A stretch of 64,000 bases of DNA from Lachnospiraceae bacterium AB2028 (lineage in GTDB: Bacteria > Bacillota > Clostridia > Lachnospirales > Lachnospiraceae): NCBI GenBank assembly GCA_000621425.1, contig JHYJ01000009.1:1-64000 (forward strand). Reading direction: 5' to 3'. Below the pieces are notes generated by a model. That model searched no databases. It saw only the letters and a list, made by a program, of their open reading frames with translations, and had not been told where the DNA came from. The position numbers and the translations under genes are program-made. Numbering within the stretch: the first letter of the stretch is position 1; each line of letters opens with the position of its first letter. Below, piece by piece: positions 16,720 to 25,673 of the stretch.

Positions 16720-17814
16720 TTATTTTTTCCCCTTCTTCCATATAAGCGTCATCAGCAGATTCAGTCCGTATGCGATGGGAATCGTCAGCACAAGCGATAC
16801 CAGTATATAAAGAAACTGGTTTTTAATATAAAAGACAGGTTTCGTCGCATCGTTAACAAAGGCAAATCCGAACATCTGGATAAATAAAGTATGTACAAGG
16901 TAGAATTCCAGAGTAAATTTTTGAAGGAATCTCAGAACCGGATTGCCTATGCGTATCTTCATACCAAGCAGTAAAACAAACCATACAAAAGTCGCGGCAC
17001 TTATCACTTGTCCGATCAGTTCCCCCCAGAAATGTCCCTTATCTGTATAATGACTTCCGAGAAGCACGATGATTGTTGAGTAATAGTTGGCAAACGCAAA
17101 TCCACATGCGGTAATCACAAAAGATAAGATCAGCCACAGCGGATATGCTTTTTTAAAAACGGTAAGCATTCCATCCTTATGGCGCGCTGCGATAATACCC
17201 AGCAGAAAAAGAAATGGTGTGTTGTACCACCAGGTCCCGGGGCTGAATAACATACATAAAATAAAATACAGTATCGTACTGAAGATCATTACGGCCATGG
17301 ACAGCCGGTCCTTTTTTATGAGCTTAAAACACAGATAAAATAAGGCATAGGAATAAATTACTGCTACTACATACCAGATATAATTATAAGTATTTAGCCA
17401 CACCGGCTTGTCAATTGGTACCTTTCTAACTTTTTCGATCACAAAAAAGACCAGCCAGATAATGATTGTCGGCGTCAGAATCGGCATGATCCTGCGTTTT
17501 ATAAAATGGTCAAAAAATCCTTCCTTGAAGTGTGCTGTATATACGCCATAGCCGGAGCAGAAGAAGAAAACGGCCACGCATAAGTATCCGATAAATACGA
17601 AGGCATCCAAACCGTGATGGATATTGGATGGCATAAGCCAGGGAGCACATGTCCTTTGCGATGCATGATGAAACAGGATCAGGATCGAGCAGTAGCCAAG
17701 GAATGCTTTGGTATGAGAGAAGGAAAGCACCTCTTCATTCCATTCTCCTTTTTTGCAAAGATGGGCGCCCCAGAATAGAAGTACCAATAGGGCTGGATAA
17801 AATATTATATACAT
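16720..17814 (-). CDS. Membrane acyltransferase (acyltransferase 3/OafA-like)
   Basis: The 364-residue protein has about ten transmembrane helices and the family pattern: LILFHHAS in the first cytosolic region, FVFIGYLCVAVFFFCSGYGVY, and a basic loop FIKRRIMPILTPT. It belongs to the acyltransferase-3 family that transfers acetyl or other acyl groups to cell-surface sugars. The usual R/H active-site pattern is only partly visible, so the substrate is unknown. The start has CGAGG upstream. It is a single gene on the minus strand. Confidence 0.85.
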   Translation of the reverse strand: MYIIFYPALLVLLFWGAHLCKKGEWNEEVLSFSHTKAFLGYCSILILFHHASQRTCAPWLMPSNIHHGLDAFVFIGYLCVAVFFFCSGYGVYTAHFKEGFFDHFIKRRIMPILTPTIIIWLVFFVIEKVRKVPIDKPVWLNTYNYIWYVVAVIYSYALFYLCFKLIKKDRLSMAVMIFSTILYFILCMLFSPGTWWYNTPFLFLLGIIAARHKDGMLTVFKKAYPLWLILSFVITACGFAFANYYSTIIVLLGSHYTDKGHFWGELIGQVISAATFVWFVLLLGMKIRIGNPVLRFLQKFTLEFYLVHTLFIQMFGFAFVNDATKPVFYIKNQFLYILVSLVLTIPIAYGLNLLMTLIWKKGKK

Positions 17815-17966
17815 AAATAGGCCTCGTTATTTTTGCGGATAAATGAAAAATTTCTTCTATAAGAGTATCATTCGGGACGTGTAGCTTCAATAGAATTTTT
17901 CCGTGTTGCGTGGTATAATTCTTTCAAGCATGTAGCATGCCTATTAGGAATCGGGGAAAGTATATC

Positions 17967-18674
17967 ATGATCTATTATGACCATTTGCCATTACGTGAAG
18001 ATATATTGAAAGCCCTTGGTGAGCTGTCTATAAATTATGTTTTTCAGCCTATTTTTCAGCCTGATGGCAAGACCGTCTATGCCTGGGAAGCCCTAATGCG
18101 TCCGACGGATATGACAGTAACCGATCTTATTGATGAGTACACCAAAAGAGATAGGCTTCATGTACTTGAAGTAGCAACTTTCTTTGGTGCCATGCAGGCC
18201 TTTTTCCTGAGAGGATACCCTGAGCGGGTTTCTATCAATTCGTTCCCCTGTGACTGTATGGAGCAGGCAGAAGCAGATGCATTCTGGGAGTATTTCGGAG
18301 AAGAGATTCGGGGCAGGATGATTATTGAGTGTCTTGAGTATCCATACTTTTCATTGGAGCATTGGGAAGAAAAGAGCAGATCCGTAAGGTACATGGATAA
18401 TCTTTTATCGGTGGACGACTTCGGCTGCGGGATCAATGATCTTGAGATGGTTAAGCTCATGTCTCCGCATATTGTTAAGCTTGATAGAAGTCTTATATCG
18501 GGAATAGATCATATAAAAGAAAAACAGGAGAATATAAATAAACTTGTGCTTGAGTTTCATTCGATGGGGTTGTTGGTAGTCGCTGAAGGTGTAGAAGAAA
18601 AAGAAGAATTTGATTATCTTGTTGGACTGGGTGTTGATCTCTATCAGGGATATTACCTGGCCAGACCGGCGTGA
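17967..18674 (+). CDS. EAL-domain cyclic di-GMP phosphodiesterase
   Basis: The start is ATG 17967 after GGGGAAAG; an in-frame ATG at 17937 lacks a site. The 235-residue protein is a stand-alone EAL domain. Residues typical of active enzymes are present: EAL at 41-43, SINSF, IIECLE, the metal loop VDDFGCG, VKLDR, AEGVE and YQGYYLARP. It should hydrolyse cyclic di-GMP to pGpG. It has no sensor or membrane segment. A TGGTATAAT extended -10 lies about 50 bases upstream, and a terminator follows. Confidence 0.9.
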   Translation: MIYYDHLPLREDILKALGELSINYVFQPIFQPDGKTVYAWEALMRPTDMTVTDLIDEYTKRDRLHVLEVATFFGAMQAFFLRGYPERVSINSFPCDCMEQAEADAFWEYFGEEIRGRMIIECLEYPYFSLEHWEEKSRSVRYMDNLLSVDDFGCGINDLEMVKLMSPHIVKLDRSLISGIDHIKEKQENINKLVLEFHSMGLLVVAEGVEEKEEFDYLVGLGVDLYQGYYLARPA

Positions 18675-18689
18675 TACATATTAAATAAG

Positions 18690-18717
18690 AATAGCCGCCC
18701 AAAGGGGTGGCTATTTT
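18690..18717 (+). terminator. Intrinsic terminator after the EAL gene
   Basis: An 11-bp stem (AATAGCCGCCC with GGGTGGCTATT, one G-U pair) has a 4-base loop and a short T-run. It ends the EAL transcript. Confidence 0.8.
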
Positions 18718-18843
18718 AGTTAAGCTTTATCTTATAGCATCAAATAAACCTATGGATTCCCAGTCGAAGTTATAACTTCCGTTTGCGTCCATCATGAGGG
18801 TGGTCAATACTTTTTTAAAATTTTTAAGAACTGAAAAAATTGG

Positions 18844-18849
18844 TATAAT
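18844..18849 (+). promoter_or_regulatory. Likely -10 box for the 18.9-kb membrane protein gene
   Basis: TATAAT lies 64 bases before the start, preceded 17 bp upstream by a weak -35 (TTTTTA) in an A/T-rich stretch. Confidence 0.45.
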
Positions 18850-18913
18850 GTAAAACAATTATCAGACATATACATAGTCACAAAGCTTTAATTTATGGCA
18901 GAAAGGATAGGCT

Positions 18914-19312
18914 ATGAACATAGTACTTAAGATAATCGGACTCGTTATTGCTCTTGGCGCACTGGGGTATAGGATATTCTGCAATATCTATTATTATGAT
19001 TCCATAAAAATGGAATGGGGCAGAACTACTTATATGTTTGGAGTTTTATATCTGCTTAGTCTCCTGGCTATCGCAAATTCTTTTACAAAGGGATGGCCTG
19101 CCATGATCATCGCCTATGCCGTTGTCTCGTTATCTATTCTGCTTCTCGGTGTGGACGGCTTATTCTGGGTTGCAAAACGGTTTGATCCCTCCAACAGGAC
19201 CATGACAGAAATGGGATATTTACCCCTCGTACATTTTCTGAATTGCATAGCAGGAGGATTTAATATTTTTGGGGCCACAGTTGATCTGGCTAAGAAAGGA
19301 AAGAAGGATTGA
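18914..19312 (+). CDS. Four-helix membrane protein of unknown function
   Basis: The 132-residue protein follows GAAAGGA and has about four hydrophobic helices (residues 4-22, 40-58, 62-85 and 105-125) with a short charged C-terminus (KKGKKD). No family is recognised. The acetyltransferase start overlaps its stop codon, so the two are translationally coupled. Confidence 0.65.
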   Translation: MNIVLKIIGLVIALGALGYRIFCNIYYYDSIKMEWGRTTYMFGVLYLLSLLAIANSFTKGWPAMIIAYAVVSLSILLLGVDGLFWVAKRFDPSNRTMTEMGYLPLVHFLNCIAGGFNIFGATVDLAKKGKKD

Positions 19313-19761
19313 TATACAGATTTGCAACGAATGAAGATATAGATGAATTGATGCGTATACGCCTTGAAATGCTGCGTATCGTCAATGATCTGCCTTCCGA
19401 TTATAATTTCCCAGAGGAAATGGTATCTTCCAGCCGCAGGTATTTCCTGGAAGGTAATCAGGTTACTATCCTAGCTGTTGATAATGGAATTACTGTGGGC
19501 TGTGCTAGTATTTCTTATATAGAAGTCATGCCGACTTTTTCACATCCGACAGGATTAAGATCGCATCTGATGAATATTTATACAAAGGAAGAGTACAGGA
19601 GGCAGGGCATAGCAGGGAAGATGATAGAGATGCTGATCGATGATGCCGGAAAAAGGGGCGTAACCGAAATCCGCCTGGATGCTACGGAAGAAGGACGGCC
19701 GCTGTATGAAAAACTGGGCTTTCATGCATCAGAGGAGTGCATGGTAATGGATCTAAAATGA
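19309..19761 (+). CDS. GNAT family N-acetyltransferase
   Basis: A TTG start overlaps the TGA of the previous gene, and AAGAAGGA provides the binding site. The 150-residue protein has the full GNAT fold signature: N-terminal YRFATNEDIDELMRI, acetyl-CoA pyrophosphate loop RRQGIAGKM at about residues 103-111, LDATEEGRPLYEKLGF, and a closing strand. The substrate is not predictable. Coupling to a small membrane protein suggests a linked job, which remains inference. Confidence 0.88.
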   Translation: MIYRFATNEDIDELMRIRLEMLRIVNDLPSDYNFPEEMVSSSRRYFLEGNQVTILAVDNGITVGCASISYIEVMPTFSHPTGLRSHLMNIYTKEEYRRQGIAGKMIEMLIDDAGKRGVTEIRLDATEEGRPLYEKLGFHASEECMVMDLK

Positions 19762-19833
19762 TACTGTCTTTTATATTACAGGTATAATGACAAACTAAAT
19801 TTTTTGTGGTAAAGTACGATACATAAACATGAG

Positions 19834-20071
19834 AAGCGGATCTGAAAACAGATTCGGGAAAGGAAAAAGCTAAAGATGTTTGCAGTTATTCTATCAAGTA
19901 ATTTTAGGCCGGATAATCTGGAAGCAACGCTCGAATACAAAGATGAGCGGAGCTTAGGTATTATGCATTCAAATGGGAATAAGCTTGAAGAGAATACTGT
20001 AGTAGAGGATGTGGGAATGTCCGGGTAAAGACGGACAGCAACAGCCGGATACATAGATTTCAGAACCGCTT
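19834..20071. repeat. 14-bp inverted repeat around a small open frame
   Basis: AAGCGGATCTGAAA (19834-19847) and TTTCAGAACCGCTT (20058-20071) are inverted copies with one mismatch, about 210 bp apart. They bracket the 50-codon frame. They could be ends of a small non-autonomous element or simply pair in RNA. No target-site duplication was identified. Confidence 0.35.
19876..20028 (+). CDS. Possible 50-residue protein
   Basis: ATG 19876 is preceded by AAAGGAAAAAGC. The product starts MFAVILSSNFRPDNLEATLEY and is acidic, without membrane or signal features. Nothing is recognised. It is the only candidate gene in 19762-20124 and is bracketed by a 14-bp inverted repeat. Confidence 0.35.
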   Translation: MFAVILSSNFRPDNLEATLEYKDERSLGIMHSNGNKLEENTVVEDVGMSG

Positions 20072-20124
20072 ATCTTGTGTGAATGCACCGGACAGGCGGT
20101 ATTTTTTTGCAGGGAGGTAACAAA

Positions 20125-20397
20125 ATGGATTTAATCGAGATAAAGGGAAAAGTAAATACAGCTATCTGCTACGCAAAGGTGGTGGAGGATGAGGCTATAG
20201 AGCAGATCAGACGCATGTGCGATTATCCAATGACCGAGGGATCAAAGATAAGGATCATGCCGGATGTTCACTCTGGGAAAGGCTGTACGATCGGTACTAC
20301 AATGACGATCACCGACAAGGCTGTGCCTAATGTTGTGGGCGTGGATATCGGCTTCTTTTTTATTTTGATCGGAAAACGGTTTGAGTCAGATATATGA
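20125..20397 (+). pseudogene. 3'-truncated RtcB-like RNA ligase fragment
   Basis: After GGGAGGT, ATG 20125 opens a protein whose first ~75 residues match the N-terminus of RtcB (CYAKVVEDEAIEQI, IRIMPDVHSGKGCTIGTTM, NVVGVDIG). In RtcB, DIG is followed by the metal-binding Cys. Here similarity ends exactly at that point and the frame runs into unrelated residues (FFFILIGKRF) and stops. About 80% of the gene, including the catalytic guanylylated His region, is absent, so it cannot ligate RNA. The lost part is not found downstream in this window. Confidence 0.85.
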
Positions 20398-20464
20398 TAT
20401 ACTGTAAAAGAAGTTTGATCCTTTGATCAGAAGCTTGATTCGGAAAGGCCGGGGGGGATGGTCT

Positions 20465-21238
20465 ATGGCAGTGATCCACATTATTTCGCTGGACGCGGAC
20501 ACGGAACGCGCAATTAAAAATAAGCGTTACAGCGAAGAACAGGTTTTCGAACTGAGTGATAAGCTGCAGGCTGACAATGCAAAGAAGAAAAAGATTTTTT
20601 GGATCGTCATGATATCTTTTTCTGTGTTCTTCTTTGCGTACGGAATATTTGTACTGAACCGTTCGGTAGGTTTTCCGGAGGCAATCCCTATAGTTCTTTC
20701 TTTTTTCCCGATCATTGCAATTGCAGGTTTTGTGATCTGGTTTGCATCCATAGGCAATATCATGCGGCAGTGGAATGAGCTCATCAGAGTCTATTATCCC
20801 TCTGTTTATACAATGTGTAAGAACAAAACGCATACTAATGCTACTCGGGATACATCAAGTCTCTCTGATACATCGGATAATACCGATGAAACGTCTGTCC
20901 CTGATTCCCCGGAGAATGATGAAAATACAGAGTTTATCGCTCTTGAAAAAGATATTGAACAGCTAAACAGAATAAACGTAAAGGCCAATTATACCAGCCG
21001 CGACAGATATCTAAGTCTTTATCAATCCATTTATGAGAGGTTGCTCGAGATGGACAAAAAAGGAAAAATCGTTTTGGAACCCGGGACAAAGGGGCTGGGT
21101 TATCTGCAGGAGTTACTCATAAATGACGGCCCTGAGTTTAGTTATACCATCAGATTTTGGCGAAAGGGTCATAAAGGAAAAAGGTACAGGATAGGAGTTT
21201 GTGTAAGGGGCTTACCTATCTGCAAACCGGATAAATAG
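20465..21238 (+). CDS. Membrane protein of unknown function
   Basis: The start at 20465 is chosen because a G-rich site (GGGGGGGAT) precedes it; the frame itself is open slightly further up. The 257-residue protein has two transmembrane helices at about residues 45-70 and 78-102, a Ser/Thr/Asp-rich acidic linker (SSLSDTSDNTDETSVPDS), and a C-terminal domain with a charged helix (EKDIEQLNRINVKANYTSRDRY). No family is recognised. The next gene, a lipoprotein, begins 18 bp later. Confidence 0.6.
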   Translation: MAVIHIISLDADTERAIKNKRYSEEQVFELSDKLQADNAKKKKIFWIVMISFSVFFFAYGIFVLNRSVGFPEAIPIVLSFFPIIAIAGFVIWFASIGNIMRQWNELIRVYYPSVYTMCKNKTHTNATRDTSSLSDTSDNTDETSVPDSPENDENTEFIALEKDIEQLNRINVKANYTSRDRYLSLYQSIYERLLEMDKKGKIVLEPGTKGLGYLQELLINDGPEFSYTIRFWRKGHKGKRYRIGVCVRGLPICKPDK

Positions 21239-21256
21239 GAATTAAGGAGCTTTAGG

Positions 21257-22273
21257 ATGAAGAAAAAGTTTTTGGGTTTAATAATGGCCGGCATGGTTAT
21301 TACAGTGACAGGATGTAAGACTGCGCCTGAACCACCGCAGGAAGAACCGGATGCGGAGACAGTGTCTGCTGATGTCATCGCTGATGAAACTGTATCTGAA
21401 GATAATGCCGGGGATGATGAAACGTCACCGGTATCATTTGATGCGGCACTTGAGATTCAGGATGATGATCAGAATGACGATCCCGAGGCGATCATTACGC
21501 CTGAGGATTTATTGAGCAGTTATATGGATTCAAATGATCTTTCGTCTGATGATATAGGATATATCATGTTTGATGTGAATGCCGACGGCAAAGAGGAAAT
21601 GATATTTACGCTGGACGACCGTATACGGGATATATACGGCAGTTATAACGGGAATATGCAGCTCTCGATCTCTGCTTCGGAAGATGTGGATGTAACACTG
21701 TATCCGGAAGGAATGCTTAAAATAACACAATCCGCGACATCTGAATATAATGATGTCACCTGGTTTCAGTACTATGGGGAACTGGGGGATTACCTTCCGG
21801 TATTTCAGGAGGTCCAGGGAGAATACTATACATTCTGTTCTTATGACCTGAGCAAAGAGGATATGGATGAGATTAATAAGAGCCTGGAAAGTACAGGGGA
21901 TTATCCTGTCTGGCTGTGCGAATGGTTTGATATGATTACAAAGGAAGAATATGACAGTATCGTTCCAAAATCAGAGCCTGTCATACTGCCTGCTGCAGAT
22001 GATCTTTCAGATATGAGTGCGCTTGAAACCAGACCTGAATATATATTGTATGTAAATTCTGCGGATGGTTATGCGGATCTTCGTACAGGTCCGGGGACTG
22101 AGTATGAGATCATCTGCCGGATGCCCAATAATGATGAAGTGGAAGTGTACCTAAAAGACGCTACGTCCGGAAATGGTGAAAAATGGCTTAAGGTGGCTTA
22201 CTATATAGTAACTGACGATGAAGAAGGATATGCATGGCTGACAGGATGGGTAGAGGAATCACAGGTAGAATAA
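21257..22273 (+). CDS. Lipoprotein with C-terminal SH3-like domain
   Basis: The 338-residue protein has a lipoprotein signal (MKKKFLGLIMAG with VTGC lipobox at about 17-20), a long acidic linker rich in Asp and Glu, and a central domain with calcium-loop-like residues (FDVNADGKEEM). The C-terminal bacterial SH3 domain has YADLRTGPGTEYEIICRM and GYAWLTGWV. SH3_3 domains usually bind peptidoglycan. It therefore probably sits on the outer face of the membrane near the wall. It lies in a run of unknown secreted or membrane proteins, 18 bp after the previous gene. Confidence 0.75.
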   Translation: MKKKFLGLIMAGMVITVTGCKTAPEPPQEEPDAETVSADVIADETVSEDNAGDDETSPVSFDAALEIQDDDQNDDPEAIITPEDLLSSYMDSNDLSSDDIGYIMFDVNADGKEEMIFTLDDRIRDIYGSYNGNMQLSISASEDVDVTLYPEGMLKITQSATSEYNDVTWFQYYGELGDYLPVFQEVQGEYYTFCSYDLSKEDMDEINKSLESTGDYPVWLCEWFDMITKEEYDSIVPKSEPVILPAADDLSDMSALETRPEYILYVNSADGYADLRTGPGTEYEIICRMPNNDEVEVYLKDATSGNGEKWLKVAYYIVTDDEEGYAWLTGWVEESQVE

Positions 22274-22300
22274 GATTAGCCGGTTAACCCGGAGTAAGAA

Positions 22301-23725
22301 GTGGGAAACCCTATGTATAAATGCGATTATAAGGAACTTACGCTGTCCTTTAATGAATTTCATAATGCAGAAAAAAATGACATGCCGGAAGCAAATAAGT
22401 TTTGCCTTCTTGAACTGAAAGACGGAAGGTATACCGCAGGCAGGTGGATACCTGAGTACGGGAAATTCCTCCGGGGTAAGGATGATCTGGTTTCTGTTGA
22501 TGAGGTATCCAAATGGCATTTACTGCATTGCCATGATCTTTCTGAGTGCCTGGAGAAAGAGACGGTTAAGTATATTAATATCGGTGAAGAAAAGGACGAC
22601 GCTTATAATGTAGAAATCGCGGGCTTTAAGTCTATGAGTGACGGTGACTTTCCCAATGCCGACCAGTATTGTCTTCTGATCCTTAATAACGGTGGACTGT
22701 CAGCAGGGCGATGGTTCAAATGGATGGGTGAAAACCGGGGGTGCTTTTACCACGAATCGGTAATTTCTACTTTCAGTGTGGACGAGGTGTGGGCGTGGAC
22801 TGCTTTAAGTACGGATGTTATCTATGCCGTGGAAGAGGAAAAGATAAAAGCAAGGAAGCATGAAGAGGAAATCAACAGGAATCCATACGTAGATAAGGAG
22901 AAATTCAAATACGGAACTGATGTTAATGTATATTACGAAAAAGCCCGGGAAAGACTGAGCAGGGAATACCCCTGGGCATCACTGCCGCAGATGAAGAAGG
23001 ACAGGCGCTGGGACATACTGCCGTATCACGGCAAGTGTGTTTTCGGGTACGTAAGCGGAATGTATGACGGAATGAAAGTCGTTACTGAATGGAAGGCCGG
23101 AAATACTGCTGATGAGTTCATAGATTTTCTGTATGACTATACAAAAGATGTTGTAAAAAAATCCGACCCGAAAGAAAAATTCAAGTACGGTACGGATATA
23201 AAAGTGTATCTGGAAAAGGCATATGAGAATGTCAAAAAGGACTATCACTGGATTGATAAAAAGATGGTCGATGAATACGTGTGCTATGAAATAAAGCAGA
23301 TAGACGGGGACTGGGAATATTTAAGGAAGTATAGTGGATCTGAAGACTATAGTGTTTTTGACTGTTATTCGGCTGATCGTTTTATAGAATGCGTGGAGTC
23401 TGATTACCGGGAGGCTGCACTTAATGCAAATCCTGTTGTGGCCGAGCTTGAAGTTCACGCAGGACAGGTTGAAATACATGGCTGGTATCTGGAAAAATAT
23501 ATTGTTTATAAACTTAAGACCGGCGATTACAAGGTAAATGTTCAGGCCGGAAACAGGTCTACAGGCGGAAACAGGGAGTTCTTTATTACCCAGGACTGTT
23601 TCGAGGCTGAAACATATGAGGAGTTTCTTGACAGATATCAGGAAATTGTTCCGGGAGCACATTTTGGTCTGGGAAAAGAGGATCTTCTTCCCAATGAAGA
23701 ACTGAAAGCTTTCTTTGGATATTGA
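22301..23725 (+). CDS. Unknown protein with two kinds of internal repeats
   Basis: A GTG at 22301 lies 6 bases after GGAG; ATG 22313 is an alternative. The 474-residue protein has no signal peptide. Two repeat pairs are visible. One is CLLELKDGRYTAGRW versus CLLILNNGGLSAGRW, each followed by a SVDEV element. The other is EKFKYGTDVNVYYEKA versus EKFKYGTDIKVYLEKA. It therefore arose by internal duplication. The family is not recognised. The deacetylase gene starts 10 bp after its stop, so they are probably cotranscribed. Confidence 0.65.
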   Translation: MGNPMYKCDYKELTLSFNEFHNAEKNDMPEANKFCLLELKDGRYTAGRWIPEYGKFLRGKDDLVSVDEVSKWHLLHCHDLSECLEKETVKYINIGEEKDDAYNVEIAGFKSMSDGDFPNADQYCLLILNNGGLSAGRWFKWMGENRGCFYHESVISTFSVDEVWAWTALSTDVIYAVEEEKIKARKHEEEINRNPYVDKEKFKYGTDVNVYYEKARERLSREYPWASLPQMKKDRRWDILPYHGKCVFGYVSGMYDGMKVVTEWKAGNTADEFIDFLYDYTKDVVKKSDPKEKFKYGTDIKVYLEKAYENVKKDYHWIDKKMVDEYVCYEIKQIDGDWEYLRKYSGSEDYSVFDCYSADRFIECVESDYREAALNANPVVAELEVHAGQVEIHGWYLEKYIVYKLKTGDYKVNVQAGNRSTGGNREFFITQDCFEAETYEEFLDRYQEIVPGAHFGLGKEDLLPNEELKAFFGY

Positions 23726-23735
23726 GGTTAGAACT

Positions 23736-24431
23736 ATGATAAAAGCAGTACTTACAATTGATGACATAGCATCAAGCAATACCCCTGCACTGGTGGATTA
23801 TCTGGTGGAAAAAGAAATCCCGGTGCTTATGTTTGCTGTGGGTGAGCATATAGAAAAATATCCGGAAAATGTAGCCTATGCCCTGCAGCACGGAATGGTT
23901 GTAGGAAACCATAGTTATTCCCATCCTGACTTTGCGGAAATCTCTTATGAAGAGGGCATCAGGGAAATTGAAAAATGTGAAGAGCTGCTTAATGATATTT
24001 ATAAAGAAGCCGGAGTAGAGCGTAAGTACAGGCCATTCAGATTTCCATACGGAAGCAAAGGCGGGGAAAATAAAGAGCGGTACGAACAGTATTTCAGGGA
24101 CAAGGGGTTCAGCAAACTGGATGACAGGAAGATAGCATACCCTTGGTGGAAAGAGACAGGACTTGCCAAAGACATAGACACTCTCTGGACTTTTGATTTT
24201 GCTGAATATCAGATCCGTCCGGACAGCGGCTTTACAATGGATGATGTCATGAAAAGAGTGCATGACGATAAGCCGGAAAGCGGCGGCGTGCTTCTTGAGG
24301 ATGGAACATACCACATCATCCTTATGCATGACCATGAAGAGACACTTGCCATGGTTCCGGACTATTATAAGATAATGTTAGAACCTGTTATGGAAAATGG
24401 TGTTACTTTCGTAAGGCCTGAGTTTTTATGA
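23736..24431 (+). CDS. NodB-type polysaccharide deacetylase family protein
   Basis: The start is ATG 23736 after GAGGTT. The 231-residue protein shows the NodB metal and catalytic motifs: TIDD at the N-terminus (catalytic Asp and metal Asp), NHSYSH (metal His pair) and RFPYG. Such enzymes de-N-acetylate sugars or peptidoglycan. This one starts directly at the catalytic domain with no signal peptide, so it is predicted to be cytoplasmic, unlike most wall deacetylases. It is embedded in a cotranscribed set of unknown genes; the next gene starts 24 bp later. Confidence 0.82.
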   Translation: MIKAVLTIDDIASSNTPALVDYLVEKEIPVLMFAVGEHIEKYPENVAYALQHGMVVGNHSYSHPDFAEISYEEGIREIEKCEELLNDIYKEAGVERKYRPFRFPYGSKGGENKERYEQYFRDKGFSKLDDRKIAYPWWKETGLAKDIDTLWTFDFAEYQIRPDSGFTMDDVMKRVHDDKPESGGVLLEDGTYHIILMHDHEETLAMVPDYYKIMLEPVMENGVTFVRPEFL

Positions 24432-24455
24432 GTGGGGAAAGAGGGGGAGATCATT

Positions 24456-25517
24456 ATGGAAAAAGATAATAAAAACAAAGGAAAGCGTCTCGGTCTTCCG
24501 ATCATCATACTGATAAGTATTGCTGTTTCACTGCTGGTAAACGGTGCATACTTAGGAGTGGAGACCGGCTGTATTAAATCCGGAAAGAGACTTCCCATAC
24601 AGCATGAAGTGATGGGAGGTGACTGTATTGAATACGTTGGGATATACTGGACCACGGTGATCGGCACCCCTGCGATGTCAATTGATGAAGCTCCGCCTGC
24701 CAATGATGTCTCGCAGTATTTTTCAAAAGAGCATTTCATCTTATATACAGTCACACTGGTTTGTGTACTCTGGCTTATACTTTCGCTTGTAAACAGGCAT
24801 TTTAAAGCCGTAGTCATTGTGGCGGGAAGTGCATTGGTTATCTGGGGCGGTTTCAATTTATGGAAGAAACTGAAAAAGATGTCGGATGAAACTCCTGTAA
24901 GGCTTCATAACATAACCATCGTTACTTCGGACCTGCATCCCGGTGTTTACAACAAAATGTGGTATCCCCATTATGCCTCTTATCTTGTTCCTGCCGGTGG
25001 GGATAACCGGTACGGGTATTCCGAACGTGAATATATGAATGATTACGTTCCGGCTGAAGAGATAACGGGTGCGGATCTTATGAAGATCATCAATACGGCA
25101 AAGGCTGTTAAGGAGAATACCAATACCGACTATAATGATGATTTTGCTTATTATGTCTGCATTGTTTATGAGACAAGAAAAGGGCATGACAGCATCAAGA
25201 TCAACGGATATGGATCCTTCCCGGAGGAGTGGGACGAATTTATTGTGTCTGTCAATGAAACCTGCGGCATTGATTATCTGAGGGAAGATCCGGAAATGCA
25301 GGAGTTTTCCTATGAGTGGTTCAGTGAAACCTATGGGATATATGACTGTGACTTGCCTGACGGTTTAAGCGTGGAGCAGATCATTACAAATCTCAGGATC
25401 GACATGAAGAGAATCTGCGGCCTGTCTTCTTCCGGGGAGTATTGGGATTTTGTTCCGGAAAAGATCCTGGATGAAGTATGGAGCAGCGTTGATGCAGAGA
25501 CTGGAGTAACGAAGTGA
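24456..25517 (+). CDS. Membrane protein of unknown function
   Basis: The start is ATG 24456 after GAGGGGGAG; a GTG at 24432 is in frame but overlaps that site. The 353-residue protein has hydrophobic helices at about residues 12-32, 90-108 and 113-130, followed by a soluble domain of about 220 residues with no recognised motif (NKMWYPHYASYLVPAGGD). It probably shares a transcript with the preceding deacetylase. Confidence 0.65.
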   Translation: MEKDNKNKGKRLGLPIIILISIAVSLLVNGAYLGVETGCIKSGKRLPIQHEVMGGDCIEYVGIYWTTVIGTPAMSIDEAPPANDVSQYFSKEHFILYTVTLVCVLWLILSLVNRHFKAVVIVAGSALVIWGGFNLWKKLKKMSDETPVRLHNITIVTSDLHPGVYNKMWYPHYASYLVPAGGDNRYGYSEREYMNDYVPAEEITGADLMKIINTAKAVKENTNTDYNDDFAYYVCIVYETRKGHDSIKINGYGSFPEEWDEFIVSVNETCGIDYLREDPEMQEFSYEWFSETYGIYDCDLPDGLSVEQIITNLRIDMKRICGLSSSGEYWDFVPEKILDEVWSSVDAETGVTK

Positions 25518-25673
25518 AATAATGCTGTGAAATAAAAGTAGTTGTCCGGCAGAGATGGTTGTGATAAAGTATGCGGGGATAAATTTTTGAGCCATTATAT
25601 ATGGCAGAAAGCAGAGAATCTGACTGCGCAGGTTCTTTGCGTATAGTCGTTAAAAGCGACGGAAGGGAGTAAC

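Noticed and set aside
18727-18811. Minus-strand tail reading MMDANGSYNFDWESIGLFDAIR before TAA
   Set aside because: Looks protein-like and might be the end of a lost gene, but it is only about 28 codons and matches nothing I recognise.
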